This document shows positions 8,605-17,100 of a DNA stretch of 20,669 nt, piece after piece. The stretch is from Phoronis australis. Its lineage: Eukaryota; Phoronida; Phoronidae. The stretch spans positions 21,832-42,500 of the forward strand of contig NMRA01001180.1 in NCBI GenBank assembly GCA_002633005.1. Direction: 5' to 3'. Position 1 is the stretch's first letter. The number at the start of each line of letters is the position of its first letter. The notes beneath the pieces were generated by a model, which saw only the letters and a list, made by a program, of their open reading frames with translations, did no database searches and had not been told where the DNA came from. The position numbers and the translations under genes were made by a program.

Positions 8605-9034
8605 TTGTAAAAGCCGCCTTTTGTAGCGGACAAAAGGATTAAGGTTGATATTTCATCACCTTTTATAAAGGAAAGGCGAACTTTAAAGTGAAAACCAGTT
8701 GAAAAAGTTGGCATTTTATCACCTTTTTCTTAAAATGAAGATGAACAGTTCACTTCAGAAAAGCTGAAAAATGTGAAATTTCGTTGCATATTTTGTTTTA
8801 AAAAGGTCAACTTTTGAATGTGAAATATTAAAAAAGGCCATATTTTTTCGAATACAAAATATTACAAAAGGGAGCCTTTTGTACCTTTTGTTTCCATACA
8901 AAAGGTGTACACAATTTTAACTTTCGTACCTTTCTAATTTTTATAAAAGGTCACAAAAGTTTATGAAAAGGTGAACAAAATGTAGCCTTTTTATGACCTT
9001 TTGTGCCATACAAAATCCATTTTTTCGTGCAGTG
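8605..9034. mobile_element. non-coding element packed with AAAAGG/CCTTTT motifs
   Basis: Within about 400 bp there are at least 15 copies of AAAAGG or its complement CCTTTT, many arranged as inverted pairs. The clearest is ACCTTTTGT at 8883-8891 facing ACAAAAGGT at 8898-8906. The right boundary TTTTTTCGTGCAGTG ends at 9034 and is followed directly by TTAA. Read inward it is CACTGCACGAAAAAA, which looks like a DNA-transposon terminal inverted repeat, and TTAA is a target-site duplication used by some DNA transposons. I could not find the matching left end, so the left boundary is approximate and the element may be truncated. There is no coding frame, so it would be non-autonomous. Confidence 0.5.
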
Positions 9035-10029
9035 TTAAGTAACAAAACCAACCAGTACCTCGATACATGCTCACCGCGTGCACCCTGTATGTCACTTAAG
9101 AGTGATTAGTTTAAACATTTCCAAAATGCAGAGAAATACAATTAAACTTAAAATGGCGCAAAACACACTCGCCTAAAATTGAATTCCACGCGGATCGATT
9201 CACTAGTTTGGTAGGTGTTAAATCTGACCGTAAGCAACAAAAATAAATCTCTAGTTAATTTTCTGTGGAGGACGTTGTCTAATCTTCAAAAATAATTTCA
9301 CAAAAACCGTTCAACTCCTTTGGCGGTCCGACTTGGTAGCCAAAAAATGTTTGCCACGAAGTATTGCAAATTTTTCTGAACATTGTGGGGTCTTAGGCAT
9401 AGGAATCACGTTCCCGCCGGTCAGGAGGAGGCAACGGATGAGAGACATCAAAACTTAGAGAAGAGGGAAAATTCAGAGTATTTGCCAACTGCCAGCTGTT
9501 AATTTGTCCTTTCAGGCCCTTAATGACCGGGACATTATTTTTAGGAGAGCCATTCTTTCAGCAAAGGTTGTCTAAGCTATTCAAAGTATCGTTTTAGCAG
9601 AACATATTGATTCATTGGATTTTGAAATAAAAACTGATCATTTCTTGTGTTATTCTTAAAATGAAATAAAAATTGAAAGAAAAATCCAATGATGGTTGAC
9701 TGCTTTTGTAACTTTATGGCCCCTTCGACTGCAGGTTGAGCTTGTTGCGGTATGTTTGAAGTATACCAAAACTCTTTGCTTCACTCAAAACTGCCTATTT
9801 CTGGTTTCCTTGTCGCAGTCATGCTTGTGAATACATTATACAAGCTTTTTTCTAGCCAACTAGCAGGCATCATCTAAGCGGTTCCTGAGCTCGAAGACAC
9901 ACTGGTAAGTATTTCTTACTTCGCTTTGGTTTTCCCAATTAAGAGCTCGCTCAGGATTTGCATTGGGCATATTACTGTGTTACTGTATAGCAACTGAAAG
10001 GATGAGAATCCTGTCCTTGCTCGGGGCAT
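9035..10029. other. intergenic, no gene recognised
   Basis: Contains one block (9168-9216) that reappears at 19788-19828 and a possible lone exon frame (9819-9904) bounded by good splice signals but without coding support. Nothing else is recognised. Confidence 0.4.
9164..9216. repeat. dispersed 50-bp motif, copy 1
   Basis: Aligns without gaps to 19784-19836. About 38 of the first 50 positions match, with conserved cores AAATTGAATTCCA (here), GATCGA and AGTTTGGT. It is probably a fragment of a dispersed repeat; no element boundaries are visible. Confidence 0.45.
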
Positions 10030-10638
10030 TTACCGGTAAGCAATCAGGACAGCTGGCAGATACCGGTCCCAATCTCTTAGTCTTTGTTGACACACCTTCT
10101 TCAGCATGGCTTTGAGTACACCATTGAGTCGTCCATACAGCCCGTCACACCGTGGATTGTAAGGGGTCATATACAGATGATGTGCGCTCACCAGCCTGCT
10201 GGCCTTCATCATTTTCCTCGAGAATTGCGTTCCACGATCACTCAGGATCTCTCGTGGGAGCCCTACTGAACTGCAGACTTCTAACATCGCTTCAGCCACG
10301 TGATCCGGCTCAATCTTCGGCAGCTCCACTGCTTCCCGGTATCTGATAACAAAGTTTACCACCGTGAGAGTATACCTGTTTCCCTTGTCAGAAACTAGAG
10401 ATATGGGGCCAATCAGATCAATCGCCATCCCTTTGAAAGGGTCCTCCATCAAATGCATCTTCCCAATCGGTATATTGTTTACTCGGTCTTTCTGATGATC
10501 TGCAGAATGGGTCCACACCTGATGCCACACCTGGCCAATAGAAGTTGCTGGTAATACGGTCAGTTGCCTTTCTATGCCTCGCTGGACCTCCATCACATAT
10601 GACCCTTTGCCTTTGGTCTGGGAACAGTTTACTCCCAC
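10030..10638 (-). pseudogene. Gypsy-type integrase, catalytic glutamate lost
   Basis: Open frame of 202 codons. The RNase H-like core is clear: MAIDLIGP (first Asp about residue 74), RYREAVELPKIEPDHVAEAM, then ILSDRGTQF (second Asp about 134) and TPYNPRCDGLYGRLNG. In the family the third catalytic acid is a Glu in this last motif; here the aligned residue is Gly169, so the enzyme would be dead. The N-terminal zinc-finger region is in another frame: minus-strand sequence near 10495-10555 reads SNFYWPGV and FCRSSERPSK, where the second metal cysteines are also gone. The frame runs off at 10030 after LIAYR without its C-terminal part. Intact family members insert the cDNA into the host genome. 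Confidence 0.8.
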
Positions 10639-10934
10639 AGCTTTTTCATTGATGAATATTTATTCATGGCTTCTTTGAACTGCTTTATTCCCACCATTTG
10701 TACGGTCGGAGATACAGCTAATAGCTTAATCACCGCTTTTTGTGGCTTTGCCTGAGCTCTGGTTGCCACTGCTACCGCTTCCCTGACAGCATCTCTCCTT
10801 ACCAACATGTCGCTCACCTCCTCTTCATCTGGAGTTGAGGTTACTGGGCTCTTCGCTTGAGAAGAAGTACCCTCTTGAGAGTAGTCTTTCGGACCCTCCA
10901 CCAGCCTTTTGCCTGTTCTGTCCATGTTGACCAT
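10629..10934 (-). pseudogene. pol linker between protease and integrase
   Basis: An open frame of 101 codons, Glu/Lys-rich, containing AVATRAQAKPQKA and a later VGIKQFKEAMNKYSSMKKL segment. A T-R-A-Q motif followed by an acidic helical linker is common after the protease in Gypsy-type polyproteins of aquatic animals. It overlaps the integrase frame by 10 bases, in a different phase, which marks a frameshift. Confidence 0.5.
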
Positions 10935-10964
10935 GGTTACCGTCTGCTGTCACTCAAAATCCTG

Positions 10965-11235
10965 TTTCCAAGGGGCCAGGTACGTCCCCGAAAATCAAAT
11001 CGTCCACTGGACGTTCCATACACATCGCAAACACTTATCCCGTGCAGCACAGTGTCTTGATTTTGTTTTTGGCTATAGGCAGCCATATCTTGGTTAAATC
11101 CGCCATCCTGCATGACCACTTCCGGCCGCTCATGTTTCCTGGTTCAACTTAAGTGGATCCAACTACAACAGTTGTGGAGCCTGTGTCTCTCACGACGTAG
11201 ACCTTCTTCGCTCCAACATACTCCTCCTTCAGACA
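10965..11235 (-). pseudogene. retrotransposon aspartic protease remnant
   Basis: The active-site motif RDTGSTTVVV is readable, with DTG at 11187-11179, and a C-terminal DDLIFGDVPG motif near 11013-10984 lies in another frame. The distance between them fits a retroviral-type aspartic protease of about 100 residues. The frames do not join, so it is inactive. It would have cut the gag-pol polyprotein. Confidence 0.6.
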
Positions 11236-11324
11236 CAGCTTTCCTATAGAACCGCGTTCCTCGTCAAAACGCTCCACTGACTACTCTTTACTCTAAGAAC
11301 CTCGTTGGTTCACCCCCGCTGAGT

Positions 11325-12297
11325 TTAGGTGTCTTTTCTCCTATGTCTGCGTTCGACAGTCTTTAGGTATGTGTCCAGACTTGTGGCAGACGAAACAACT
11401 TTCCTTTGCCAGGTCAGTTTGACTCTCTGGTTGTCCCTTTTAACTGGTGGTTCTTGCAACTTTTTCATACACGACTGAGAGCTTGTTATATCCACCCCAT
11501 GGGCCACAATAGATCTCTCTGCAAACCCGACCACCCTAGCACAGGCGTTTGGGGCCCGCTCTCGCAGCAACATTGCAAAGTCCTGTAAGTGCAGCTGTTC
11601 ACGTACTGCTCATGCATCAACATGTCTCTCAACTCTATAAAGTCTTTACCACAATCTGACATGTCGATTCACCTGTGTAAGAAGCGCTACAAACTGATAA
11701 ACTGTCTCATCCCTCTCAGCCCTCCCTTCCCGGAAATGCCTGCGAAAGTACTCTTCCGTCAGCACATACCACGTCAGCAAGATTCTTTTCAATGTAGCAT
11801 AGTCCAGTGCATCCATCTGCCATCAGAAGGCCGGTGTAAACAAGCAGACTCTTGCCTATAAACAAGGGGCAAAGAATAATTGCCGATTTACACTATGTCC
11901 AACCCTGACTCTCGGCGTATCTTTCAAACCTTTTCAGGATATTGTCCATGTCGTCCTGCTTTTCACCAAACTTGGGTAGCTTCGGCTTTACACCACCAGT
12001 TGTCCTAACAAAGTTACCCTCACTTGCAACCTGTTAAGCTTTAAGTATTGCTAGCGCCCTCTCGTGTTTAATTCTTTCTCTCTTCATCTGCTGTTAGGTT
12101 TCGTTGGTTTGACTTTTCTCATTGACTTCATCGTCTCGTGCTTGCCTTCTCTCCTCGGCATCACGAGCTTGCTGTCTCTCCTCATCTTCACGAGTCTCTG
12201 CTTGTTGTTTTTCTACATATTGTCTAAGCTTGTCTCCCTCCAGACGCATTTCTGGTCATTGAGCCATCAACTTCTTTAATTGAGATATTGTCTGCAT
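11325..12297 (-). pseudogene. gag remnant with coiled coil and CCHC zinc knuckle
   Basis: A possible start ATG lies at 12297-12295. A charged Glu/Arg/Gln-rich coiled coil runs to a TAA at 12096-12094, with an in-frame TGA inside it. After shifts come a KLPKFGEKQDDMD motif (about 11940-11985), typical of Gypsy gag with its following FERYAE helix, then an EEYFRRHFREGRAERDETVY segment near 11700-11765 and RERAPNACARVVGFAE near 11520-11567. The zinc knuckle CFVCHKSGHIPKDC (C-X2-C-X4-H-X4-C) is intact at 11397-11356. The parts lie in different frames, so no full gag could be made. In the intact family this protein forms the particle and binds the RNA. Confidence 0.7.
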
Positions 12298-12367
12298 TAT
12301 TGAGTCCAATAGTCCACTTTATCACACCTTGTTACCGTCAGTAAGCTCCAAGGATTCTCGCTAATTG
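12298..12367. other. gap between two decayed retroelements
   Basis: Seventy bases with no recognised LTR, primer-binding site or target-site duplication. The endonuclease frame of the Penelope-like element ends at 12368. Confidence 0.35.
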
Positions 12368-12691
12368 TTACGTTTTCCCCGTGTGTGGGTGGGCGGAGGT
12401 TGTTACCAAATGGTGTGAATGCATTAGTCTTCGTGATAAAGAACACACTGTTTGCTCAATGTAATTTTGTTTCTGATAAGGACGAAAACATTCGACCCCG
12501 GGACAAGTAAACTCATAATCAACATTACATCTAACAACATTGACGACCTTCTCACGATTAATATTGTTTCTTATCCCTAAATTAGAGGTCTTTATGATCT
12601 TTAAATAAATAATAACATCTACCTTGTCTTTAGGATCAACAACTCTAGTATTATTATAGGTTATGTTCTTTAGGACAGGTTCATCTTGTAC
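12368..12691 (-). pseudogene. Penelope-like element C-terminal (GIY-YIG-type) endonuclease remnant
   Basis: Minus-strand frame open for 107 codons from 12691 to TAA at 12370-12368, with no start codon. It contains VVDPKDKVDVIIYLKIIKTS, then VDYEFTCPGVEC, then NYIEQTVCSLSRRLMHSHH. The order V-Y-x-F-x-C-P, C and Y-x-G/E-x-T...LSRRL is that seen in Penelope-like elements whose RT is followed by a GIY-YIG endonuclease. The Y-I-G motif is degenerate here (YIE). Just upstream, in another frame (about 12700-12840), lies the RT thumb region (GYTNSFLDKHINWFVSKVEQ). Confidence 0.6.
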
Positions 12692-12929
12692 TTAGTTTTG
12701 GACATGCAGTTTTTGTAGAATAATTTTTAACATTACCAGTAAATGTTTGTACATGATAATGTTGTTCAACTTTTGAGACAAACCAATTAATGTGCTTATC
12801 CAGAAATGAATTTGTGTAACCATTATTTATTAGAAATTGTATTACATGTTGGACTTCACTAATGAACAGGTTCTAGTTTGACGAAATAGTATGAGATCTC
12901 TTTAAGAGATTGACTAAAACAGCTATATG

Positions 12930-13829
12930 TTAACGCCCAGGACAGTCACTATCGGCATGGTGACAAATACGTTTGTCAATAGGGTGGTAATAAACTGATG
13001 TGATGAATCTTGTGTCTGAGTTACCTACATTTTTAAGTAGATCTAGGAAAGGTATGTTATCATTCACAGATGTTTCATGAGTGAATTTCAATACTGAATG
13101 GTTTCCAAACCCAGTCTTAAGCGATAACATTTCGTCGAAATTACAATAAACGAAAATATCATCAACATATCGAACATATATAAGAATGCGGTCAATGCTA
13201 GTTTTAACTCGTTTTTCCATTTTTGATATATGAAATACAGCTAAAGTTGGGACAAATGGGGAACCCATACTAACACCATCTTTCTGCCAAAATGGTTTAC
13301 CATTGACATGTCAAAGTGGTACCATCGTAGTGCCAGTTAAAAGCATTTCTTCAAGTATGTCAGTGTGAATTTCAGGCAGTTTCAAATTTGAATGCTTATA
13401 GACATTGTTACTAATATTATCTGTGGTTTCACGTACTGGAACCTTGGTGAATAAAGACTGTGCATCCAGTGACATTGGTTGGCAGCTAGTAATAAGTACA
13501 GTGGTACGCAAAATCTCAAGGAAGTCATCACGTGTCTTGATACTATACTGACTTTGAATATACGGCTTTATAAACTGATCAATACAATAAGACCCTTTGT
13601 ATTATGTAGGGATTAATAATTGGGAAATGTCAGGTCTCATTGGATTATTAACTTTATGCGTCTTAGTAGTAAGATTTTTCCTGATATAGAACGTGATTTC
13701 TCTGAAGGTTACCTTTGTGGCAACTACAATAGCACCATCGCAAAACAAAGTATTTCTGGCTTGATAACAATTTAAGTGCAGACAAAAGCTTTCAGGAGCA
13801 CAAAATATACAATTATCGAGAAACGAATT
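12930..13829 (-). pseudogene. Penelope-like reverse transcriptase remnant
   Basis: One minus-strand phase is readable from 13829 to 12930, interrupted by TAA at 13604-13602 and TGA at 13313-13311. Motifs in order: FYIRKNLTTKTHKVNNPMRP (finger region), SLDAQSLFTKVPV (motif A, catalytic Asp), KPFWQKDGVSMGSP (motif B), LIYVRYVDDIFVYCN (motif C with the catalytic YVDD), and FTHETSVNDNIPFLDLL (motifs D/E). The KTHK, LDxxSLFTxVP and MGSP...RYVDD series is diagnostic of Penelope-like elements. The catalytic aspartates survive, but the stops and the lost frame downstream make it inactive. Sequence up to about 14040 may be its N-terminal part (a VRHLRIFYWKSAS stretch near 13955) but is too degraded to define. 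Confidence 0.75.
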
Positions 13830-14400
13830 TCAATCGTAGCAACAGTACGACAACGCAACCTATCTTTTCAAAGATTTCATAACGATAAAATTGTGATAGT
13901 CTTCCTCTGGAGATAATCATTTCTTTGAAGATCTCCACTAGCAGATTTCCAGTAAAAAATACGCAAATGTCGAACAAAGATTGTAGCATTTTCAGAGTTG
14001 AGGGTTAATTCATCAACTACAATAGTTACCTCTAGAATGAGAAATAATACAGGTTAACAGATTAAAAGTACACCAAAACGGTTTTGGCCTAATAAGAGAT
14101 ACTGAAATCGATTATTTCATTAACTTCTCTGAAACAAAATAATACAGTGTAAGATTCGAGAATCCTAAAAATTTGTAGGAAAATTTGAAAACTCCTTTCA
14201 GTGTCTGGTAAATGGGCAGCGTTACCTGCGATTTTAGTGAATTACACGGCAACTGTACCAAAAGGCTACCCACCAAGGACCACAATATCAAGTTTGTGAA
14301 ATAGGGAGTATGAGATTTTAGTTTATTCCAGCTTTTATCTTTTAAGGATGACGGCAATGGTGCATTGGCAGGTGAAATGATGAATGATTAGTTGAAATCA
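13830..14400. other. degraded upstream part of the Penelope-like element, then unassigned
   Basis: The minus strand near 13900-14000 has peptide-like stretches broken by stops. From about 14050 I see nothing that I can support. Confidence 0.3.
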
Positions 14401-14439
14401 TCAAATCGGGCTTTAGCGTCATCTTAAATGTCTTGTGGG

Positions 14440-14720
14440 ACCTCAAACCCCCACAGACAACGCGCAACATCGCTGATAGTAGTTTCAACACAGCGGTGCT
14501 GTTGTGGGGCGTAGGGGGATATAGGCACAGCCAATCACCTTTTTGCAATTTAATATGACGTCTACGTACCGTAAGTTACGATATAGTGGGGCGTGGGAAA
14601 ACGAAGGCGCAGCCAACCACCTCTTTACATTTTAACGTAGCCCCTATGCTCCTTAATTTAAATTACGGCATAGTGGGAAGTATAGTCTTCTCGATACGAT
14701 AGCTTACGGTATCGAGGCTG
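14440..14720. repeat. degenerate direct repeats with CCAAT-like cores and an inverted repeat
   Basis: Two roughly 85-90-bp copies begin GTGGGGCGT (about 14503 and 14587) and share AGCCAA(T/C)CACC, a T-rich segment, AATTTAA/ATTTTAA and a final (G)TTACG(A/G)(T/C)ATA. A third partial copy starts GTGGGAAG near 14674. An exact inverted repeat CTCGATAC (14690-14697) ... GTATCGAG (14709-14716) follows. A loose foldback of CCCCCACAG against CTGTTGTGGGG spans 14450-14512. It may be the end of a mobile element or an old promoter-like repeat. Confidence 0.45.
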
Positions 14721-15079
14721 CTATGTTGACGACAGCATCGTTGCCGAATATTTCGGCGTGTGCGACCGCCAAGCATACATGTACTTCAATGAGATTATGA
14801 TCGGCAAACTCGGGTATAAGTCGCCAGAAGTAAAACAGCTCCATTTCAACTTTGCATTTTGAAGCGTTACCGGTACCTACAGTGTAGGTGCTGGTCATTC
14901 GAATGGACTCATCCAAACAAATCGAACCGATTGCTGCTGAGTTAGAAGATTAATTGAGATCTTGTTAAGTTGCCCTCCGATGAAACGACAATCAACAAGC
15001 AAATCATTGATCATTTACATACGACCATGTATTGGTGGTAGCGAGCCACATTTTATGTGTTTGGTCATGGCCAGCTTGA
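14721..15079. other. unassigned, minus-strand open frame of 70 codons
   Basis: The minus strand is open at 14704-14916 (ATG to TAA), but I find no motif, splice context or homology that I recognise; treat as unsupported. The rest precedes the hAT remnant and may be its eroded N-terminal region. Confidence 0.3.
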
Positions 15080-15811
15080 ATAACAAACTGCCGAATCCAA
15101 TTAAGCATCCTTTCTTATAACAGAGAACACCTCGTTGCATTTGCAAGTGACGGCGCCAGTGTCTTCACCCAAAAACGTTCTGGAGTTGAAACAGGATTAC
15201 GCGAACGCTTCCTTAGACATTTTACTTGGCAGTGCTTAAACCACGGGCAAGAGTTAGCAGTTGGGGATGCTGTGGCAGAAGTGACTGTATGTGGTGATTT
15301 CAGAGCATTAACATGAGGGTGGATAATCTCTTTTCATTGTACATTCGATCACATAAACACGAAGCTAAAAGCTGCTGCTGCTGAACTTGAGTGCCACTTT
15401 GTTCGAATAGGTCGCACACTTGACGTTCATTGAGTGGCGAGAAGTTTCAGAACGGTAAAGGCAGTGTGGAGATCATTGAACGAACTTTATCAACATTTCA
15501 AGTTAGCCAGTGAAGACCCTGATTCTGATTCTCGAAATCGGAGCATGTTTTGGGCATTACTGCGATACTTGGAAAGTCCCGCCTTCATTTATAATCTTGA
15601 GCTGATGCACTTTGTGTTAGATGAGCTGTCAAGCCTGTTTATCGATATACAATGCAGAACCGCAAATATACCATTTTGCTCTTTTCTGAGCATCTTGGAC
15701 ACCAAATCGTGGCCCATGGAATCTGGGATAGGACATGGCGAGTACGAAGTCAGGCGTATTTGCGAGCGGTATGGGCTGTTTGTCACAAAGGCAATCAGCG
15801 GAATGTGTTAG
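15080..15811 (+). pseudogene. hAT-type transposase remnant (KIAA1586/ZNF862-like)
   Basis: One plus-strand phase is readable from just after a TGA at 15077 to TGA/TAG near 15811, broken by in-frame TGA at 15314-15316 and 15431-15433. It contains the RNase H-like core motif HLVAFASDGASVF (catalytic Asp codon at 15149), a TWQCLNHGQELAVGDAV motif with the conserved C..H pair, KLKAAAAELE, and SFRTVKAVWRSLNELYQHF followed by a helical region. In hAT proteins of the KIAA1586/ZNF862 group a tryptophan is expected where the second TGA stands. N-terminal DNA-binding and C-terminal dimerisation parts are missing. Identification is from memory of motif order, but the match is strong. The family cuts and pastes DNA transposons and has domesticated relatives; this copy is dead. 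Confidence 0.75.
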
Positions 15812-15973
15812 TTCGTAGAAATGTGGGAGACGGTTAGAGTAGACAATCAACCTTGCGGGTTTTTCTACCGATTACCTTCACAGACAACTTTTGAAAGGAA
15901 GGCAAAGAAATTCTAAACTCCCGTGGAAAAAGTACAGGCATTGACACCGTCTAATAAAACAATTGTAAAATAA
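15812..15973. other. junction between hAT and LINE remnants
   Basis: No motif is recognised; the switch from one transposon to the other lies here. Confidence 0.35.
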
Positions 15974-16420
15974 AGACACTTCAATGTAAAGGACAGCACG
16001 TGGTACCTAAATGACAATGACAACCAATTATGTCGTGAATTATTTGATATACTCATCTCCGATGACTGCATTCAACTAATAAATGAATCAATGCGAAAAC
16101 CTCTTCCCATTGCTGTATCAATCTGTGTATAACAAACAACTTCGCAATATTCTAATCCGCTTCGGTCAGACCACCAATTTTCAATTCAGATCACCACGTT
16201 ATAGAAATTACATTCACACTCAAGAGTACATATTTTTTTAAAAATTGGGATTACAATTTAATCAACACGGAAACCCTGTGCCGATATCACCACATGTGAA
16301 TGTGATGAAGTTCTGAAACAGAATGACCTAAACGAAACAGTCTCAACATTCACTTCATCACTATCTAACATAGTTGATAAAAATATTCCGTCTACGACAA
16401 AAAATAAAAAGTAAGAATAA
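15974..16420 (+). pseudogene. LINE endonuclease and linker remnant
   Basis: Three consecutive plus-strand frames carry pieces of a non-LTR retrotransposon ORF2. Frame 1 (15974-16132) reads RHFNVKDSTWYLND, a corrupted form of the endonuclease GDFN region, then LFDILISDDCIQLINE. Frame 2 (about 16122-16297) reads CITNNFAIF, stop, then FNSDHHVIEITFTLKSTYFF; its S-D-H is the last catalytic motif of APE-type endonucleases. Frame 3 (about 16300-16412) reads ECDEVLKQNDLNETVSTFTS to KNIPSTTKNKK, the usual linker ahead of RT. RT itself is absent. Two frameshifts and several stops make it inactive. Confidence 0.6.
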
Positions 16421-16695
16421 ACCGTAGATTAAGCAACAGGATCAAGTCAGAAAGCAAAAAAGAAAGCGGTACAAATTATAATTAAGAAGTCGAAGCGCAA
16501 TATGAAAATTATCGACAGTAGGATTAATGTTTAATGTTTAAAATCCAGTTTAGATGAAGGGTTGTACAAGGCAATGTCTCAAGTAAAGGTGAAAAAATAT
16601 GTGTTCGAGGAAACGTATTCCGAGCCAGCGGAAATCCAAAGAACCCCACCTTCACTCGCCAAATGACGCGAAATGTTCATATACAGCACACATCA
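16421..16695. other. lysine-rich tail of the LINE fragment, then unassigned
   Basis: Plus-strand peptide-like Lys/Arg-rich codons continue to about 16530 in broken frames, as in the EN-RT linker of LINEs. Nothing is recognised after that. Confidence 0.3.
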
Positions 16696-16698
16696 CGA

Positions 16699-16815
16699 AT
16701 TTTTGGCCGACCGGTCGGAAATTGGTGGACGACCGGCCGTCGACCGGTCGGCTAAAAATTAGCCGACCGGCAGCCGCCCGCAGTGCCGACTCATAAGGCG
16801 ACCCCACAGCCGACC
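16699..16815. repeat. GC-rich palindrome cluster built on CCGACCGGTCGG
   Basis: Perfect 12-bp palindrome CCGACCGGTCGG at 16707-16718. Perfect 12-bp arms CCGGTCGGCTAA (16744-16755) and TTAGCCGACCGG (16759-16770) enclose a 3-base loop AAA. Further GACCGG/CCGACC copies lie at 16730-16740 and 16785-16815. The cluster ends at the ambiguous base N16818. The base composition is strikingly GC-rich compared with both sides. No known element is recognised. Confidence 0.75.
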
Positions 16816-17021
16816 CTNTGGTTCCTGATCTGTCTGTGTTAATTTGATATATTTCACTAATGGCCAACCTCAGCGTCTGTTTACTTACTATATCGAATTA
16901 ACACATACTGTAAATTTGCTGATTGTATATATTATTGTCCAAACCCCGTGAGTAAAAGGCGAAACGCCACTCATGGGATATATGACACGACAATTGGCTG
17001 TAAACATTAATGCACAGATAG

Positions 17022-17100
17022 CGGATCCTCTATAGCTCTGTGGTAAGATCACTAGACCGGCAATCCAGAGACCTAAGGTTCGATACCCAGTTGGGTTCAT
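17022..17100 (+). repeat. tRNA-derived SINE head (or tRNA pseudogene)
   Basis: An internal pol III promoter is present: A box TAGCTCTGTGG at 17033-17043 and B box GGTTCGATACC at 17077-17087, with tRNA-like spacing. Between them is an anticodon-arm-like stem CTAGA/TCCAG (17052-17068, one mismatch) around the 7-base loop CCGGCAA, whose middle GGC would be an alanine anticodon. The T-stem and acceptor stem do not pair well, so it is not a functional tRNA. A tRNA-derived SINE fits better. Confidence 0.6.

Larger units (their letters stand above)
10030..12297 (-). mobile_element. degenerate Ty3/Gypsy-type retrotransposon (gag-PR-IN, RT missing)
   Basis: Reading the minus strand from high to low coordinates gives gag with coiled coil, capsid-like part and zinc knuckle, then an aspartic protease, a linker, then integrase. 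Integrase starts only about 550 bp after the protease active site, so reverse transcriptase cannot sit between them. This matches the integrase-before-RT order of Gmr1-like elements, known mainly from deuterostomes. Homology stops at about 10030, before any RT or RNase H. The element is cut by several stops and frameshifts and is inactive. No LTR pair was found; 12298-12367 separates it from the neighbouring Penelope-like element. Confidence 0.75.

Noticed and set aside
8188-8642. Overlapping plus-strand open frames of 84 and 113 codons
   Set aside because: They overlap each other in different phases, with cysteine/leucine-rich but motif-free translations and no splice or start support.
9819-9904. 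Lone 86-bp exon-like segment between TTGTCGCAG and CTG|GTAAGT
   Set aside because: Splice signals are good, but no frame shows coding character and no partner exon was found; chance is likely.
12064-12279. 71-codon plus-strand open frame with a membrane-protein-like translation
   Set aside because: It is the complement of the Glu/Arg/Gln-rich gag coiled coil, whose codons read as Leu/Ser/Phe on the other strand.
14704-14916. 70-codon minus-strand open frame
   Set aside because: No motif, no splice signals and no recognised family; kept only as an unassigned stretch.
17022-17100. Functional tRNA-Ala(GGC)
   Set aside because: The acceptor and T stems do not pair and the anticodon stem has a mismatch; a SINE or pseudo-tRNA fits better.
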